A DNA stretch of 64,000 nt from Pontederia crassipes (GCA_030549335.1 CM060187.1:3472001-3536000); one strand, 5' to 3'. Positions 12,691 to 24,653 are shown, counted from the first letter of the stretch. The notes: generated from the sequence alone by a model not told the origin. Numbers and translations: made by a program.

Positions 12691-13178
12691 TGTTGGAAAA
12701 TGCCCTTTATTGGGCATTGGGCCGCGTGTGCACGTGGCCCACTAGCGCAACCGCGCGTGCACAGCGCGGAGCGCGCACGTGGCATGTGGACTGCGTGCAG
12801 GGCTCGCTGACCCGTGCGTCCTCACTCAGATCGCGCAGATTGCGTGATTTGGTTGCGTGACTTGCGCGCCGCAAGTTCTACGCGATCACGTCATCACACT
12901 CGATGGAAGTGCATGATGCGTTCTGCCTAACTTCTCGTCCAAGTCTCCCTATCCTATAAAAGGGGACCCATACCATAGGTCCCAAAACACGCTTTCGAGA
13001 GGTTCATCCAGAGGGACTTGTGCTGTGGCAAAGCGTTCCATTCTCCGAAAGTTCGATTCCTGATTCCGAGGTGCAAGTGCGTTCGTCAAGAGTTCGTGGA
13101 GAAGCCCCTACGATTCGCTTCAGCTGCAAGAGATATTCCGCAATCTCTAGAAATTATATCTATTGTAAATTTCCAACA
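12691..13178 (+). repeat. Copia B 5' LTR
   Basis: 488 bp, TGTTGG...CCAACA. It begins with a small hairpin (AATGCCC/GGGCATT) and has a GC-rich left third full of CGCGTGCACG-like words. A TATAAAAGGGG box at about 12954 probably marks the promoter. It ends just before the primer-binding site. It aligns with 19208-19667, including the TATAAAAGGGGACCCATACC block. Confidence 0.9.
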
Positions 13179-13179
13179 T

Positions 13180-13192
13180 TGGTATCAGAGCT
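13180..13192 (+). promoter_or_regulatory. Copia B primer-binding site
   Basis: TGGTATCAGAGCT begins two bases after the 5' LTR and is complementary to the 3' end of initiator tRNA-Met, the usual plant copia primer. Confidence 0.85.
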
Positions 13193-14658
13193 TTTTTAGG
13201 TTTTTCTCGAACTCATGATTGCGCCGAAAAAATAAAATGTGTTATTATTTTTGTGACCTGCGCACCTTAGTTGTATGACCACAACCGAGGGACAAAGTAG
13301 ACTTTGTCATCACAAATATATTATAGATGAACCAAGACCATAATATATTTTTCGGATTTATTTTAATATTTTCGGCAATTTTTTTTTGGATTTTGTTTCT
13401 GCATGTATTGCAGCAAAAAAAAAAGAAAAATTATTCCAACAGACACACAGCTCGCTAGAAGGTCTAGTTTTGGGTGCAACGGAGTTACACACAAAAGAAT
13501 TGAAATTGGACTGGCTGAGAGGCCCAATAAACAAAATTTTTTCCTTTTTTTCTGATTTTTGCCAGAATTTTAAAATAATATAAAAATAGAAAATGTCTAT
13601 CATAAAATCTCAAAAAATTAGAAAAAAATTATTTTCCCTTAGAAATTTTTCTTTAATATTACATGCAATTTAATGTTATTAAAAGGAAATCATTTGTTGA
13701 TTTAAAGCATTAAATAAATGATTAAATTTGCATGTCAATATCAAATATTGCTTATTAAATGTGTTATCATGCATGAAATAAATATTTTCATTTATGTATG
13801 CCATAATGATATTTCTTTATGTGATTAAAATTTTGACTATGTGTTAAAATTAAAATTGGTATGTCCAATCTTGTTAAGAATGATAACTTGCCTAGAGTTT
13901 TAAATTGAAATTGATTAAATTAAAATTAATTCCTTTTGTGAGAATTAATTAAGATGGAAATATTAATTTTGGCTATGTGCTGAAATCCATATTTCATGGA
14001 AGCCTATAATAAAAATAATTAGTTGGTCTAATTATACAAACTATAGATAATTAAATAATATAAGAAACATAGGTGGTTCTTTTATAGGACTAAGGCACCT
14101 CGAGATTCAAATATTGTCACAATAACTAATGTCTTTTTGTTGAGTGGTGCGTGATCCGAAATGTATATTTAGAAGGGTTTCGAGGAACTGGCCTAGTGCA
14201 TGATCAATGCAGTCTTCAGAAATACGATTGATGTGTGACAGTTGTAGCACAATTTTTGCTGATGTGATGTCAATGCGAAGGATAGTGCACGGTTGTTTAA
14301 TTGTCACCCCTCAGGGAAGAGCTTCCTTGCACTAGTCCTGATTGTCGTGGTCATATTAGAAATAATTTGGTGCACCACACAAAATAAATTTTGGTGATTT
14401 CGAATTATAAGTTGATTCAAAATATATAGAGTAGAAAATTTTGAATTATGAGTTGATTCAAAATTCAAACATTTAGATTAATTTTGTCGCATTATTAAAA
14501 TAATGAATGATAATATTTCTTGGAGATAGTGGGAGTATAATGACCTCTCGATGTCACTACTTCATGAATATTATTATTTCATTATTTTATATTGTTTGCG
14601 GACAAAATTCGAACATGCATAATACTGATTTCTCCTATTCTTGTGACCAAACTAGACC

Positions 14659-15484
14659 ATGGGTTCCAAAATAATAATTGCTGACCTGAAAAAGAATGAG
14701 AAGCTCGATGGTGATCATTATGATATTTAGCACCACAAGGTCCAATATCTTCTAGAAGAACAAGAGGTCTTGGAGACCATTAATCATCTTGTCAATGAAC
14801 CTGCACCTGAAAACAATGCCACCGCCAGAGGGACATTGAGGCATATTAGGCCTGGACAAAAAAGAATCGCATTGCTCGCATTACATTGCTGAGCATGATG
14901 AATAATTTTCTCTTGTGCGAATTCGAAATCTATAAGACAATATTAGAAATATGGGCGGCGCTCCGCAATAAGTATGGAGTCACCACAACCACCAAGCACC
15001 GGATGCTCACGGTCAAATTTGACTCTTAGCGGAAGCGACCAAATCATACAATGAGGGAGCATATCCAGAAGATGTCTGACATGATCCGTGAACTCAAGAA
15101 TGCAGGACAAGTGCTCGATGATGAGTAACAGGTGCAGGCTCTGATCCGCTCTCTTCCTAAAAGTTGGAAACACATGCGTTGTAATTTGATGCACAACGAA
15201 AGTGTCAAAACTTTTGATCAAATCACTCGCCACATTGAAATGGATGATGAGGCCCTTCAAGCTATAAATCAATCATCTGAAGCATTAGTTTCTGAAGATG
15301 GTGGATAGGTTCCTATCCAAGAGAAAAAGGTCGCATATGTTGCAACCCAATAAAAAAAGCGGAGATGTTGGAGAAAAAGCGCAAACGTGGTAAACGTGGC
15401 GGCAAGATAGACATGAATAAAGGAAAATGTTACAATTGTAACAAACGTGGTCACTTCGCTTGTGATTGCACCGAGCCGAAGAAG
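14659..15484 (+). pseudogene. Copia B gag (UBN2-like) with zinc knuckle
   Basis: The frame starts MGSKIIIADLKKNEKLDGDH and stops after about 18 codons, but homologous coding continues in shifted frames (AALRNKYGVTTTTKHRML, MREHIQKMSDMIRELKNAGQ). A zinc knuckle follows at about 15428-15470, CYNCNKRGHFACDC, a perfect CX2CX4HX4C. Gag would form the virus-like particle and bind RNA. Internal TAG/TAA codons and frameshifts make it a pseudogene. Confidence 0.8.
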
Positions 15485-15558
15485 GTTTGTCCTTACTTCA
15501 ATTTCTTTTTTTATGTCTCTAATTGTGCCTTAATTAATTACTGAAACTCATCCTTCGT

Positions 15559-16760
15559 AGATTGCAAATTCAGGAGCCACTGACCATATAGCAAGAGACC
15601 GTGGAGCCTTCGTGGAATTTCGTCGAATAAATGTGGGGAGCAAATGAATTTACGTTGGAAACAACGAAAGAGTTGAAGTTAAAGGCATTGGATTGTGCAA
15701 GTTAGAACTTCACAACAGCCAAATCCTTTATCTTCACGACGTCCTATATGCTCCAGCTTTTAGACAAAATTTACTTTCTGTGTCAGCATTAGACAAGCTT
15801 GGTTATGTAATAAGTTTTCAGAGGAAACAAATGACAATATGTCTTCACAATCTTCTTCTATGTAATGGTTTTCTCAATAATGGTTTCTAGTTTTAAATAT
15901 AGCATATGTTGCTGATAGTTATTATTTTATGTCATATGTTGATATTAATGAAAGTACCAATATTTGAAATGCCAAATTAGGACACATTGGTCAAGATCGA
16001 ATGAATATGCTTGCTAGAGGAGACCTCTTGGGGTCTCTCACAAAAGTTGATCTTCCAACTTATGAGGAATGTCTAGCTAGCAAGAAAGCAAGAACACCAT
16101 TTGGAATGGAAAAACGTGATGAGTATCCATTACAATTAATTTATTCGGACATATGTGATTCGATAAATGTTCACGCAAGACACGATTTTTCGTACTTCAT
16201 CACATTTATTGATGATTATTCACGTTACGGTGTTGTATACTTAATTTCTCATAAATATGAAGTCTTGGATTATTTTGTACGATTCATGAACATGACAGAG
16301 AATCAAGTGGATCGTAATATTAAAGCCTTGCGAACCGATCGTGGACACGAATATCTCTCTGACCTATTCAAAAAGTTATGTGATGAAAAGGGTATAGTTA
16401 GGCAACTAACAGTACCAAGAACTTCGGAATAAAATGATGTTTCAGAAAGACGAAATTATACCTTATTTGATATGATTTGATCCATGATGACGCAAGCTAA
16501 TCTTCCAATTTTGTATTGGGGAGATGCGCTATTGACTACTGCCTACATTATAAACGTGTACCATCGAAATTAGTTCCTACCACGCCTTATGAACTTTGGA
16601 CAGGTCGAAAGCCTAACTTTAGTTATTTGCACCCTTGTGGTTGCGCAACCTATGTTCTAAACAACTCTCATAATTATATGAAGTTGGGTCTTAGAGAGCA
16701 GAAATGTATCTTTATAAGATATTGTGAAACCTCCATAGGCTATGTATTTGTAGGATAAAG
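15559..16760 (+). pseudogene. Copia B protease and integrase
   Basis: The protease region carries NSGATDHI where the active site should be DSGA, so the catalytic Asp is lost, and the preceding Trp is a stop. Further on comes LYAPAFRQNLLSVSALDKLGY, typical of the protease-to-integrase boundary. The integrase follows at about 15985: a pre-core with YEECLASKKA, the core with YSDICD and FIDDYSRYGVVYL (two acidic residues) and SERRNYTL near the catalytic Glu. A TAA falls within the last motif. Positions 16430-16760 keep the C-terminal part (YHLHPCG-like YLHPCGCATYVL). Confidence 0.8.
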
Positions 16761-17029
16761 AGAAGATTGTACGATAATGAAAATTGAAAGTAGAGATGTG
16801 ACATTCATAGAGAATGAGTTTCCCAAGCAAGGCGAGATAGACAAGGGACTTCTCTTGGATGAAGAAGAAGATCCTGAGTTGTCGACACAAGCGGATCAAT
16901 CTATTGAGGAGTTTGTCTTCTCCGTCTCACATCTTGATCTGAGTGGAAGAGATTCGCAACTGCCAACTAACCAACCCGAAAGTTCTCTTCGATGGACTAC
17001 TAGAAAACATGTTTCGCGCCGATGATTTG

Positions 17030-18632
17030 AAATCGAAAGGCTGCATGAATATGGATCACATGAGGTCAAAATAGTAAGTCTGGAAGATGAACTTGAGCCC
17101 AAATCTATCAAAGAGGCTTTTTCGTCCCCTGCTAAAAAAGAATGGATTAAGGCAATGGATGAAGAGTTAAGATCCATGCAAAAGAATCAAGTTTAGGACT
17201 TGGTTGATCTCCCTCCAAGCCGTAAGACAATTGGGAACAAATGTGTTCTCAAAATTAAACGTGGCATGGTTGGATCAATCGAAATATAAAGCTCGCCTAG
17301 TGACGAAAGGTTTCACCCAAACAACGGGTGTTGATTATGAAGAAACTTTTGCACCTGTTATAAGGTTTGCTTCAATTCGCATAATATTATCTATAGTCGC
17401 ACATATGGACTTAGAATTACATGAGATGGATGTAAAAATCGCATTTCTCAATGGAGAACTAGATGAAGAAATTTACATGGAGCAACCTAAGTTGTAAAAG
17501 GAGAAGAGCGCAAAGTTTGCAGACTGCGCCGATCCATTTATGGACTCAAACCATCATCTAGACAGTGGTACATCAAATTCCATCATTCAATCATTTCGTA
17601 CGGTTTTAACATGATTGATGAAGACCACTATGTGTATGTTCATAAGTCAAAGGATTATTTTACTATCCTGACGTTACATGTGGATGCCATTCTAATAGAG
17701 ATTTTGTCATTACCATTAAGCAATGGTTGTCCTCCATGTTTGAGATGAAGGACATGAGTGAAGAAGCATACATACTGGGTGTGAAAATTCAATGCGACCG
17801 TTCCAAACGACTCCTTGCTTTGTCACAGAAATCATATATAAAGAAGGTTTTGAAATGATTCCACATGGACGGCTGCAAATCCATTGACACTCCTATTATG
17901 AAAGGCGAGGTTTTAAGCTTGGACATGCGCCCTGAAACTCCAGAGGAACAAAAGGAAATGTACGATGTTCCCTATGCGAGTGTAGTCGGCAGCCTAATGT
18001 ACGCTATGATATGTATTCGACCAGACATATGTTTTATAGTGGGTCTAGTTAGTCGATATCAGGCTAATCCAAGACGCCAACCCTGAAAGGCGGTGAAGAG
18101 AATCATGAGATACCTCAAGGGCACTGCAGATTGCACTATCCTATCATGGAGGAAGTTTATGACTTACTGGATTCACCGATGCCGATTGGGTTGTTGACGT
18201 TGATGAAAGAAAATCGACCTCCGGATACACTTTCCTGCTCACCGGTGCTGTTACTTGGAGTAGCAAGAAACAAGATTGTGTGACACTATCAACTATGGAG
18301 GCAAAATTCATACCTTGTTTAGTGGTAGTACAAGAGGCCTTATGACTTAGAAGATTTCTTCAAAACATGAGAATTTCTAAGAATGCAATGAAGAAGATGA
18401 TCTTTACTGTGACAATCAAGCAGCGATTGCTTATATGAAGGACGAGAAATACCATTGCAAAGGAAATCATATCGACACGAAGTACAAATTTGTATGAAAT
18501 CAAGAAGTCAAAGAGGAGATCTCAGTTGAGTACATATCATCGCACAATATGGTTGCTGATCCGTTTACCAAACCATTACCAAGAGAGGCATTATTGAGAC
18601 ATGTAAACGCCTTAGGACTGCGTAGATTATAA
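17030..18632 (+). pseudogene. Copia B reverse transcriptase and RNase H
   Basis: The RT segment has YKARLVTKGFTQTTGVDYEE and MDVKIAFLNGELDEEIYM. The YVDD catalytic box is ruined (LHVDAILIE near 17680). RNase H follows at about 18160-18632, with a CDNQAAIAYMK motif, KGNHIDTKY and an ADPFTKPLPREALLRHV tail that ends the polyprotein. At least six stops or shifts occur. Downstream to about 19180 there is about 550 bp of non-coding sequence before the 3' LTR. Confidence 0.8.
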
Positions 18633-19182
18633 ATGTAATGATGTACTCAAAATTTTAATGAATAAAAGATTATTTTTCTTTGATAAGTTCATTGTTGTAA
18701 AGTCTTATTATGCATGTGAAAAATATGTCGATCAGGCCTAGATTTGTTCACTCATACGAACAAACATTTCTGATGCTCACAGAGATAGAGATCGGAATGA
18801 ACTATGTGAGTCATGGTGTGATTGTTAAAACATGAGTTTTAGTAACTCAATGTCGTCTGATTAAGAGAGAGATGACAGATACGAGATTTAAATTTGGCGC
18901 TATAGGATAGTGAGCAATTTGAAAACTCGGGTCAGGCGCTAAAATGTAGCGACTGAACTTAAGTCTGTGCGGTGTATAATTAAATAGAGCTAGACATACG
19001 CTCCTTCAGTGGGAATCTCCACCGTAATACTTGTGTTTAGTACCAAGTATGCAAAGTCGACCTAGAGAGACATGATGAATTGATTAGTTCAATGGTCATC
19101 ATGGTGTGAGTCTCTAGCAGATGATTCATCTGCACGTGTCATTAGACTCTTGACTATGTATTAAGGAAAGAAATTAGTGTTT

Positions 19183-19667
19183 GCTACTTTAGCGGAGTAC
19201 TCAAAGTGCTATGCAGGGCGCGCGGAGCGCATGCAAGGCATGCGGACCGGTCCGCGTGCACACAACGCGGAGTGCGTGCAGACCGCATGCAGGGCGCGTG
19301 GACCATGCGTCCTCACGCAGATCACACGGATTGCATGATCTCGCTGCGTGATTTGTGCGCCGCAAGTTCTACGCGGACACGTCATCACGCGCGATGGATG
19401 CGTATGATGTGTTCTGCCTAACTTCTCACCTAAGTCTCCCTACTATAAAAGGGGACCCATACCATAGGTCCCAAAACACACTTTTGAGAAGTTCTTCCAG
19501 AGGCACTTGTGATGTGGCAAAGCGTTATGTTCCCAGGAGATTTGGTTCCTGATTCTGATGTGCAAGTGCGTTCGTCAAGAGTTCGTGATAAAGCCCCGAT
19601 GATCCACTTTCGCTGCAAGAGGTATTCTATAACCTCCAAAATTTATATATGTTATAAATTTCCAACA
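19183..19667 (+). repeat. Copia B 3' LTR, 5' part rearranged
   Basis: 19208-19667 aligns well with the right three quarters of the 5' LTR, including GCGCCGCAAGTTCTACGCG, TATAAAAGGGGACCCATACC and the TTTCCAACA end. The first ~25 bp are not recognisable, so the start is estimated from length. Divergence between the two LTRs is visible by eye, so the insertion is not recent. Confidence 0.75.
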
Positions 19668-19905
19668 TCGATTATTAGGGGACTCCCGATGTCATGTTTA
19701 TTCCATTCGATTTGGCCGGATTATATATTTGAACCTGACATGTTCGTCCACCCCCTTAATGCGTGCCTCTGATATTCTGTTGTCAATTCTAGGCGATCGA
19801 ATTATTCATTAATAGCATTGATCAACATGATTGTGTTTATTATGTTCGGCTCTAATGTAGATCATTCCATGACTATATTGGTCACACTAATATGTTTGAT
19901 AGTTA
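19668..19905 (-). repeat. Copia A 5' LTR remnant (right copy)
   Basis: It matches 5905-6089 and 7163-7235 (GGGACTCCCGAT, CCATTCGATTTGGC, ATTCATTAAT, GATCAACATGAT) and carries a TATATAATC-like box on the minus strand. Position and orientation fit the 5' LTR of the minus-strand copia A whose inner edge was hit by copia B. No primer-binding site is visible at the inner edge, and the outer end is unclear because a MULE starts at about 19911. Confidence 0.45.
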
Positions 19906-19910
19906 AAAAG

Positions 19911-21010
19911 GTTATTTCCTCAAACCTCTCCTAAACTATAACGATTTTTTACGTCTACCCGTGACTTTTGAACATACTACAATATTTTTCACTTTAATCC
20001 ATCTGTCAAGTTCTGTTTAACATTTTCATTATTTTTTATTTTTTTCATTTATAAAATGACTAAACTACCCTTCTCTTGTATATTCTAATGTTTTGAAATA
20101 TAAAATAATATATTATAATAATTAAAAATGTGCATCGGGTGTGTGTGGCTGGCGCGTGAGAGGGGGCATCACCCTCCTTTGTATCTCATTGCTAGCCACG
20201 CGTGCAGCAAAAGAAGGGGCGTCCCTCGAGCTCGTCGGAGCGCCCCTTATCCCCGTGGAGGCGATGTGGTGCCATGGCCGTCGGCGTAGCGCGGCGATCG
20301 TCACTCGACGGTGCTGTTACTACTGCGAGTGACATCAAAGGCCGCGTCGTGGATCTTGGAAAAGAACCGTAGGGAAGTCCATGCTCACTTTGTCGGCGCC
20401 ACGCCACCGAGAAGGCACCGGACCGAGGTCGCGGTCAGAGAAGCTATATTGACGTCGAAGGCATAGTCTGCGTGGGACCAAAGGCCGAATTGGTTCTGGA
20501 GGCTGAGGAATTGCGATGACCGCGTGGTGTGCAACTGGCAGACGTGGTCGTGGAACACGCCGAGGATCCAAGGGTGCCTGGAGAGGGCTTCGGCATGGTA
20601 CGGCGGGAGCGAGGCAGAGAAGTCGTGGAACACCGTCTCATAGATGTGAAGCACTGGAAGCGGATGACGTGCCTCTGCGATCCCCCCACCCCCTTGCGTT
20701 GGCGACCGCAGGCACCCCTCTCCCCTCGTGCGCATCAGTGACGCAAGCGTCGTCGATGCATATATTAGTTTTTTTTTAATTTTTTAAAGTATTATTTTAA
20801 AATTTTAAGTTTTAGGATATATGAGAGAAGGATAATTTGATTATTCAATAAATAAAAAAACTAAAAATAACGATAAAGTTAATAGATCTTGACAGATGGA
20901 CCAAAGTGAAAAAATGTGACATAGTTCATATGATGCTACGGTGAGTTCAAAAGTCAAGGGCATGCGAAAAATCGTCATAATTCAGAGGAGGTTTGAGGAA
21001 AACCCTAATT
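19911..21010. mobile_element. Pack-MULE with captured subtilase fragment
   Basis: The terminal inverted repeats are about 190 bp long. The left begins TTATTTCCTCAAACCTCTCC and the reverse complement of the right begins TTTTCCTCAAACCTCCTC. Both continue through ACGATTTTT, TTGACTTTTGAAC, TTTCACTTTAATCC/TTTCACTTTGGTCC and ATCTGTCAAG. The AT-rich TIRs enclose a GC-rich 640-bp insert with gene homology and no transposase: the Pack-MULE arrangement. The flanking 9-10 bp are only a partial match, so the TSD is decayed. Confidence 0.75.
20385..20735 (-). pseudogene. Subtilisin-like serine protease fragment in Pack-MULE
   Basis: The minus-strand frame encodes HIYETVFHDFSASLPPYHAE, EALSRHPWILGVF and QLHTTRSSQFLSL, a plant subtilase (SBT1-type, peptidase S8) I9 prodomain and its junction to the catalytic domain, followed by GLWSHADYAFDV. 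In another frame, about 20370-20460, SFSDRDLGPVPSRWRGA resumes the catalytic domain. The stretch between them, which should carry the DTGIWPE catalytic-Asp motif, is deleted. The fragment is a captured, non-catalytic gene piece. The origin of the GC-rich block to its left (20140-20340) is not recognised. Confidence 0.8.
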
Positions 21011-21436
21011 AAATTAAAAGATAAAATTTATTTAGGAAGAGTGAAATTAATTAGGAGAGGCAATATGAGACCCTTAAACAATTTAGTATATTAATCCTTT
21101 GGTAAAACCAATGTGATTGAACATGCATATGGGAGACCTCGCAGTTAATGCATGTCAAAGTCAGTGGCATGCATGCCATGCATGCAAAGTTATCTTGGAC
21201 GTCACGTTTGTACTACACCACATTGTCTTCTTCCATTAACGATAGGGGGAGCTTGTGTCTCCTCCAACTTATCTAGTTGTTATTTTATTTTTTATTTATT
21301 CATAAAAAATATAAACGTAAAGATAAAAAAAAAGATCCAACTCGTCGAACTCGTTGTCAACTCGAATTTCTTTCCACTCATTACTCGGCCTAATTTTAGT
21401 GGAATAAATCTCGATATCAAACTTTATTATTATTAA

Positions 21437-21500
<64 letters not shown>
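21437..21500 (+). repeat. (ATC)n microsatellite
   Basis: About 21 uninterrupted ATC/CAT units. They create an artificial poly-Met frame on the minus strand. Confidence 0.97.
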
Positions 21501-21539
21501 GAGAATCAGAATTAGTAAATTTCACTATACAATTCATTT

Positions 21540-21875
21540 TTTAAAGATTCATTTTTTAAATTTTCTCTAAATTATAATGATGTTTGTAACTTATTCTAAC
21601 GTCTTCTAAACTATGTCAGGATTTTCACTTTAATCCATTCATCATATTATACTAATATTAATATTCTATTCTTATTTTTTTTAATTTATTAAATGATTAA
21701 ATTATCCTCTTATGACTTAAAATATATAGATAATGATTTTTTCTTCATTGAGAATTATTTAGTCGCTTAATAAATAAAAAAAGTAAAAATTAACGAAATT
21801 ATTAATTCGGATAAATTAAAGTGAAAATACTGTAGGAACATTACTAGGAGATGTTTAACCTTTTCTTTAAAAAGA
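21540..21875. mobile_element. MULE-derived MITE (TIR-only)
   Basis: The two arms of an inverted repeat, CTAAATTATAATGAT...TTTCACTTTAATCCATTC on the left and its counterpart TAAATTAAAGTGAAAATAC on the right, enclose almost nothing. The arms belong to the same TIR family as the Pack-MULE at 19911. The ends are fuzzy. Confidence 0.6.
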
Positions 21876-22088
21876 AAGTCATACGTGTGTGAAATGCAGA
21901 GCCCCGCGGGATCAACTTACCGCTTCGCCGTATTCGGTCAACAAGACCGCCCACGCGGCCCGTCAAAGGCTTCCACTTGTCTCCCCTCACTAAGTAATCC
22001 CCCTTCCCTCCCTTATCCTCCCTATAATTAAACTAATCCTTCCTTTTATTTAAATCGCAGAAACCCCATCACGTATGCTTATACAATC

Positions 22089-22326
22089 TATAAAGCTCCT
22101 CGTTCCTTGCGCTCTCCCTCTCTCTCTCTCTCCTCTCCTCTCTGCTCCATTCAGCTTCGCATTTTGATTTTTTGCCTCCCCACTCGCCTTTCTTCTCGTT
22201 TTCGTCCCTTCAAATCTCTTGAAAGTTCTCACCAATTAATCAGTTGCCACAACGGCGTTGGTCTAGATCTGTTCCTGCTAGCACAGTAGAAATTTCTCTC
22301 CTGCTGTAAAAAGTACCCCGGTAGGA
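22089..22326 (+). promoter_or_regulatory. Core promoter and leader of the AIL gene
   Basis: A TATAAAG box at 22089-22095 lies about 240 bp before the ATG. The sequence between is pyrimidine-rich with CTCTCTCTCTC runs, typical of plant 5' leaders. The exact transcription start cannot be seen. Confidence 0.5.
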
Positions 22327-22985
22327 ATGGATGGTTCTCATCCCTGGCTCTCCTTCTCCCTCGCCCACGACGCTACTCTCCTCCAAGCTCTCTCTACTGG
22401 TCACCCTCACCAAGGTTTCTGTCAACTCGATCGAGCACTATAAGAATTAAGAACTCAGCAGCTTCGTCGCTGATCTAATGTTCTAGCTTCGCAGGTGGAG
22501 AGGAAGCCACGAATCTGGAAGACTTCCTGGGTGGCTGCAGAGACCCAGACGTCGCGCAGTGGTCAGGATGCAGCAACTCCGATGCGGGCGCCGGCAACGG
22601 TGCCGGCAGCAGCGGCAGTGCAGCTTGCTGCGACGCCGACCTGAGAACCATCGCTGCCGGGTTCCTCCACGAGTTCGAGGCGCAGGGGCTGGCATCCGGC
22701 GACGCGGCGGCCGTCGCCGAGGAGCCGAAGAGGGCCGTGGACACGTTCGGCCAGAGGACTTCCATCTACCGAGGGGTCACCAGGTACGTACCTTACATAG
22801 CCAAGAGCCAAGCTATACCTTTGTCACAGCATAATGCGGATTCTGAAACTCTATATTCTCTGCCTTCCGGTGGTCTCTCTTAATAAACCTTCTCAAGGCA
22901 CCGTTGGACGGGAAGGTACGAGGCCCACCTGTGGGACAACAGCTGCCGGCGAGAAGGCCAAAGCCGTAAAGGCCGCCAAGGTACG

Positions 22986-23058
<73 letters not shown>

Positions 23059-24653
23059 GCGTGCTAAGTGCTAACATGCATGCACCTGTTCTTTCCTTCC
23101 ATATCCCGTTTACGCGACGTGTTCTGATTGGATTCTGCTCGGTTGTTCTTTGCTGCATCCATGAACAGTCTACTTGGGTCAGCACTCTTAATTACCCCCC
23201 TTTGTTCTTATCCATTAACTCGTGTCTTAAAGTCGCATTCAATACACTTTGTGCTGAAAAAACGACGACATGCAGGTGGCTACGACAAAGAAGAGAAGGC
23301 AGCAAGAGCGTACGACCTAGCTGCACTCAAGTACTGGGGTCCCAACGCCACCACCAACTTCCCGGTTGGTGACCTCGTGCATGCCACCCTTTTGATGCAT
23401 ACATGCATGCATCCACGTGCCTCGTCTTTGTATAAATGCATAATATGTGTTGTTGCAGGTCTCAAATTATGAGAAGGAACTTGAGGAAATGAACAACATG
23501 ACACGCCAAGAGTTCATTGCGTCGCTTAGAAGGTGATAAAATTTACATTTAAAGAAGTAACAACGCATGCACGGCCAATGGCCATGCATGCATGCATGCA
23601 TGCAAAATCAGTCATTACGTTTTACTTACGGTGAAGTTGACGAGTTGTTTTATACTCTTCATTTCAAAATTATATCTGCAGGAAAAGTAGTGGATTCTCT
23701 AGAGGAGCTTCGATATATAGAGGGGTCACCAGGTCGGCCAGATTTATCTTTGATAATGAAATTTTATGGCAACTTAATGATATGTACAGTAGTAAACGAA
23801 CAATATATCTGACAAGTAGTGCCAGAAGAACTTTTAACTCACTATTTTGATTGTGAGTGTGATTATTATGAGCTTTGTCAGGCACCATCAGCAGGGCCGA
23901 TGGCAGGCGAGGATCGGGAGAGTAGCAGGCAACAAGGATCTCTACTTGGGAACTTTTAGTGCGTGCTAACAGAATCCAAGTTCATGAATAGTGCTTGCAT
24001 GTTTAATTAAAGTTCAATTAACAAACTGATAATTTACAGGCACTCAGGAGGAGGCGGCGGAGGCCTACGACATAGCGGCGATCAAGTTCCGGGGCATCAA
24101 CGCCGTGACCAACTTCGACATGAGCCGCTACGATGTCGAGAGCATCCGCAAGAGCGATCTCCCCGTCGGAGGCATGTCCAACAAGGCCGCTAGGGCTTCA
24201 GATGGGCATCCATCCTCCATCAAAGACGTCGTATGTTATAACTCCGGCGAGGCCAACCGTCCGATGCCTCTTCCCTCGGTGGGACACCAGCACGGCCACT
24301 ATTTGCTTCCACTGCTTAGTCTATATCAGCAGCAAGCAGTGCACCAAATGAGCAATCCACAGTCAGGATTCGAAACGTTCAGGTCCGGTGCGACCGTGGA
24401 TTTCTCTGCTCCTGAGGATGGAAGCTATATGTGGAGCTGCGGTGGTGGAGCTGGTGGCTTTCCACAGCAAGATCAGTGCATGGGCAACAGTTGTTCTGCT
24501 CCTTCTACTACCTTCGCCATTGGTGAGGACTCTGGGGATTACGAGGACTCCAATTATGTAGGGAGTGGGGGGACAGGGACACCACCCTACTCTTACTACC
24601 GTCAAGCTGCAAGCCCCAATGTGGCAGCTTTCCTACAACCATTTATGGACTGA
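22327..24653 (+). CDS. AINTEGUMENTA-like/PLETHORA transcription factor (AIL6/AIL7-type)
   Basis: Nuclear double-AP2 transcription factor. In characterised plants, members of this clade maintain meristems and control organ initiation and growth. Exons: join(22327..22414, 22495..22783, 22898..22980, 23169..23177, 23276..23364, 23459..23532, 23682..23732, 23882..23958, 24040..24653), 1374 nt, 457 residues, all GT-AG with consistent phases. Domains: an acidic N-terminal region with a [10 protein letters not shown] motif; AP2-R1 from about residue 119 ([20 protein letters not shown]); a linker [22 protein letters not shown]2-R2 from about residue 221 ([20 protein letters not shown]) to about 282; and a Gly/Ser-rich tail ending FLQPFMD. 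The 9-nt exon 4 encodes the VYLG part of R1, a hallmark of the ANT/AIL lineage. EFIASLRR and RHHQQGRW favour AIL6/AIL7 over BBM or PLT1/2; the exact orthologue needs a tree. The 457-residue length is rather short for AIL6 and near AIL7. Confidence 0.95.
22985..23056 (+). repeat. (CT)n(AT)n microsatellite in AIL intron 3
   Basis: About 13 CT and about 21 AT units begin only five bases after the GTACG donor of intron 3, directly upstream of the 9-nt micro-exon. Confidence 0.95.

Larger units (their letters stand above)
12691..19667 (+). mobile_element. Copia B: near full-length Ty1/copia retrotransposon
   Basis: The LTR-to-LTR length is about 7.0 kb, with a perfect TSD TCGAT at 12686-12690 and 19668-19672. 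The 5' LTR is followed by a tRNA-Met-type primer-binding site, then gag, protease, integrase, reverse transcriptase and RNase H, the order that defines copia. The coding region is broken by many stops and is not autonomous. It inserted at the inner edge of the copia A 5' LTR. Confidence 0.9.

Noticed and set aside
21296-21499. Poly-Met frame
   Set aside because: Translation of the ATC microsatellite.
22475-22834. Several overlapping frames on both strands over AIL exon 2
   Set aside because: GC-rich shadows of the AIL exon.
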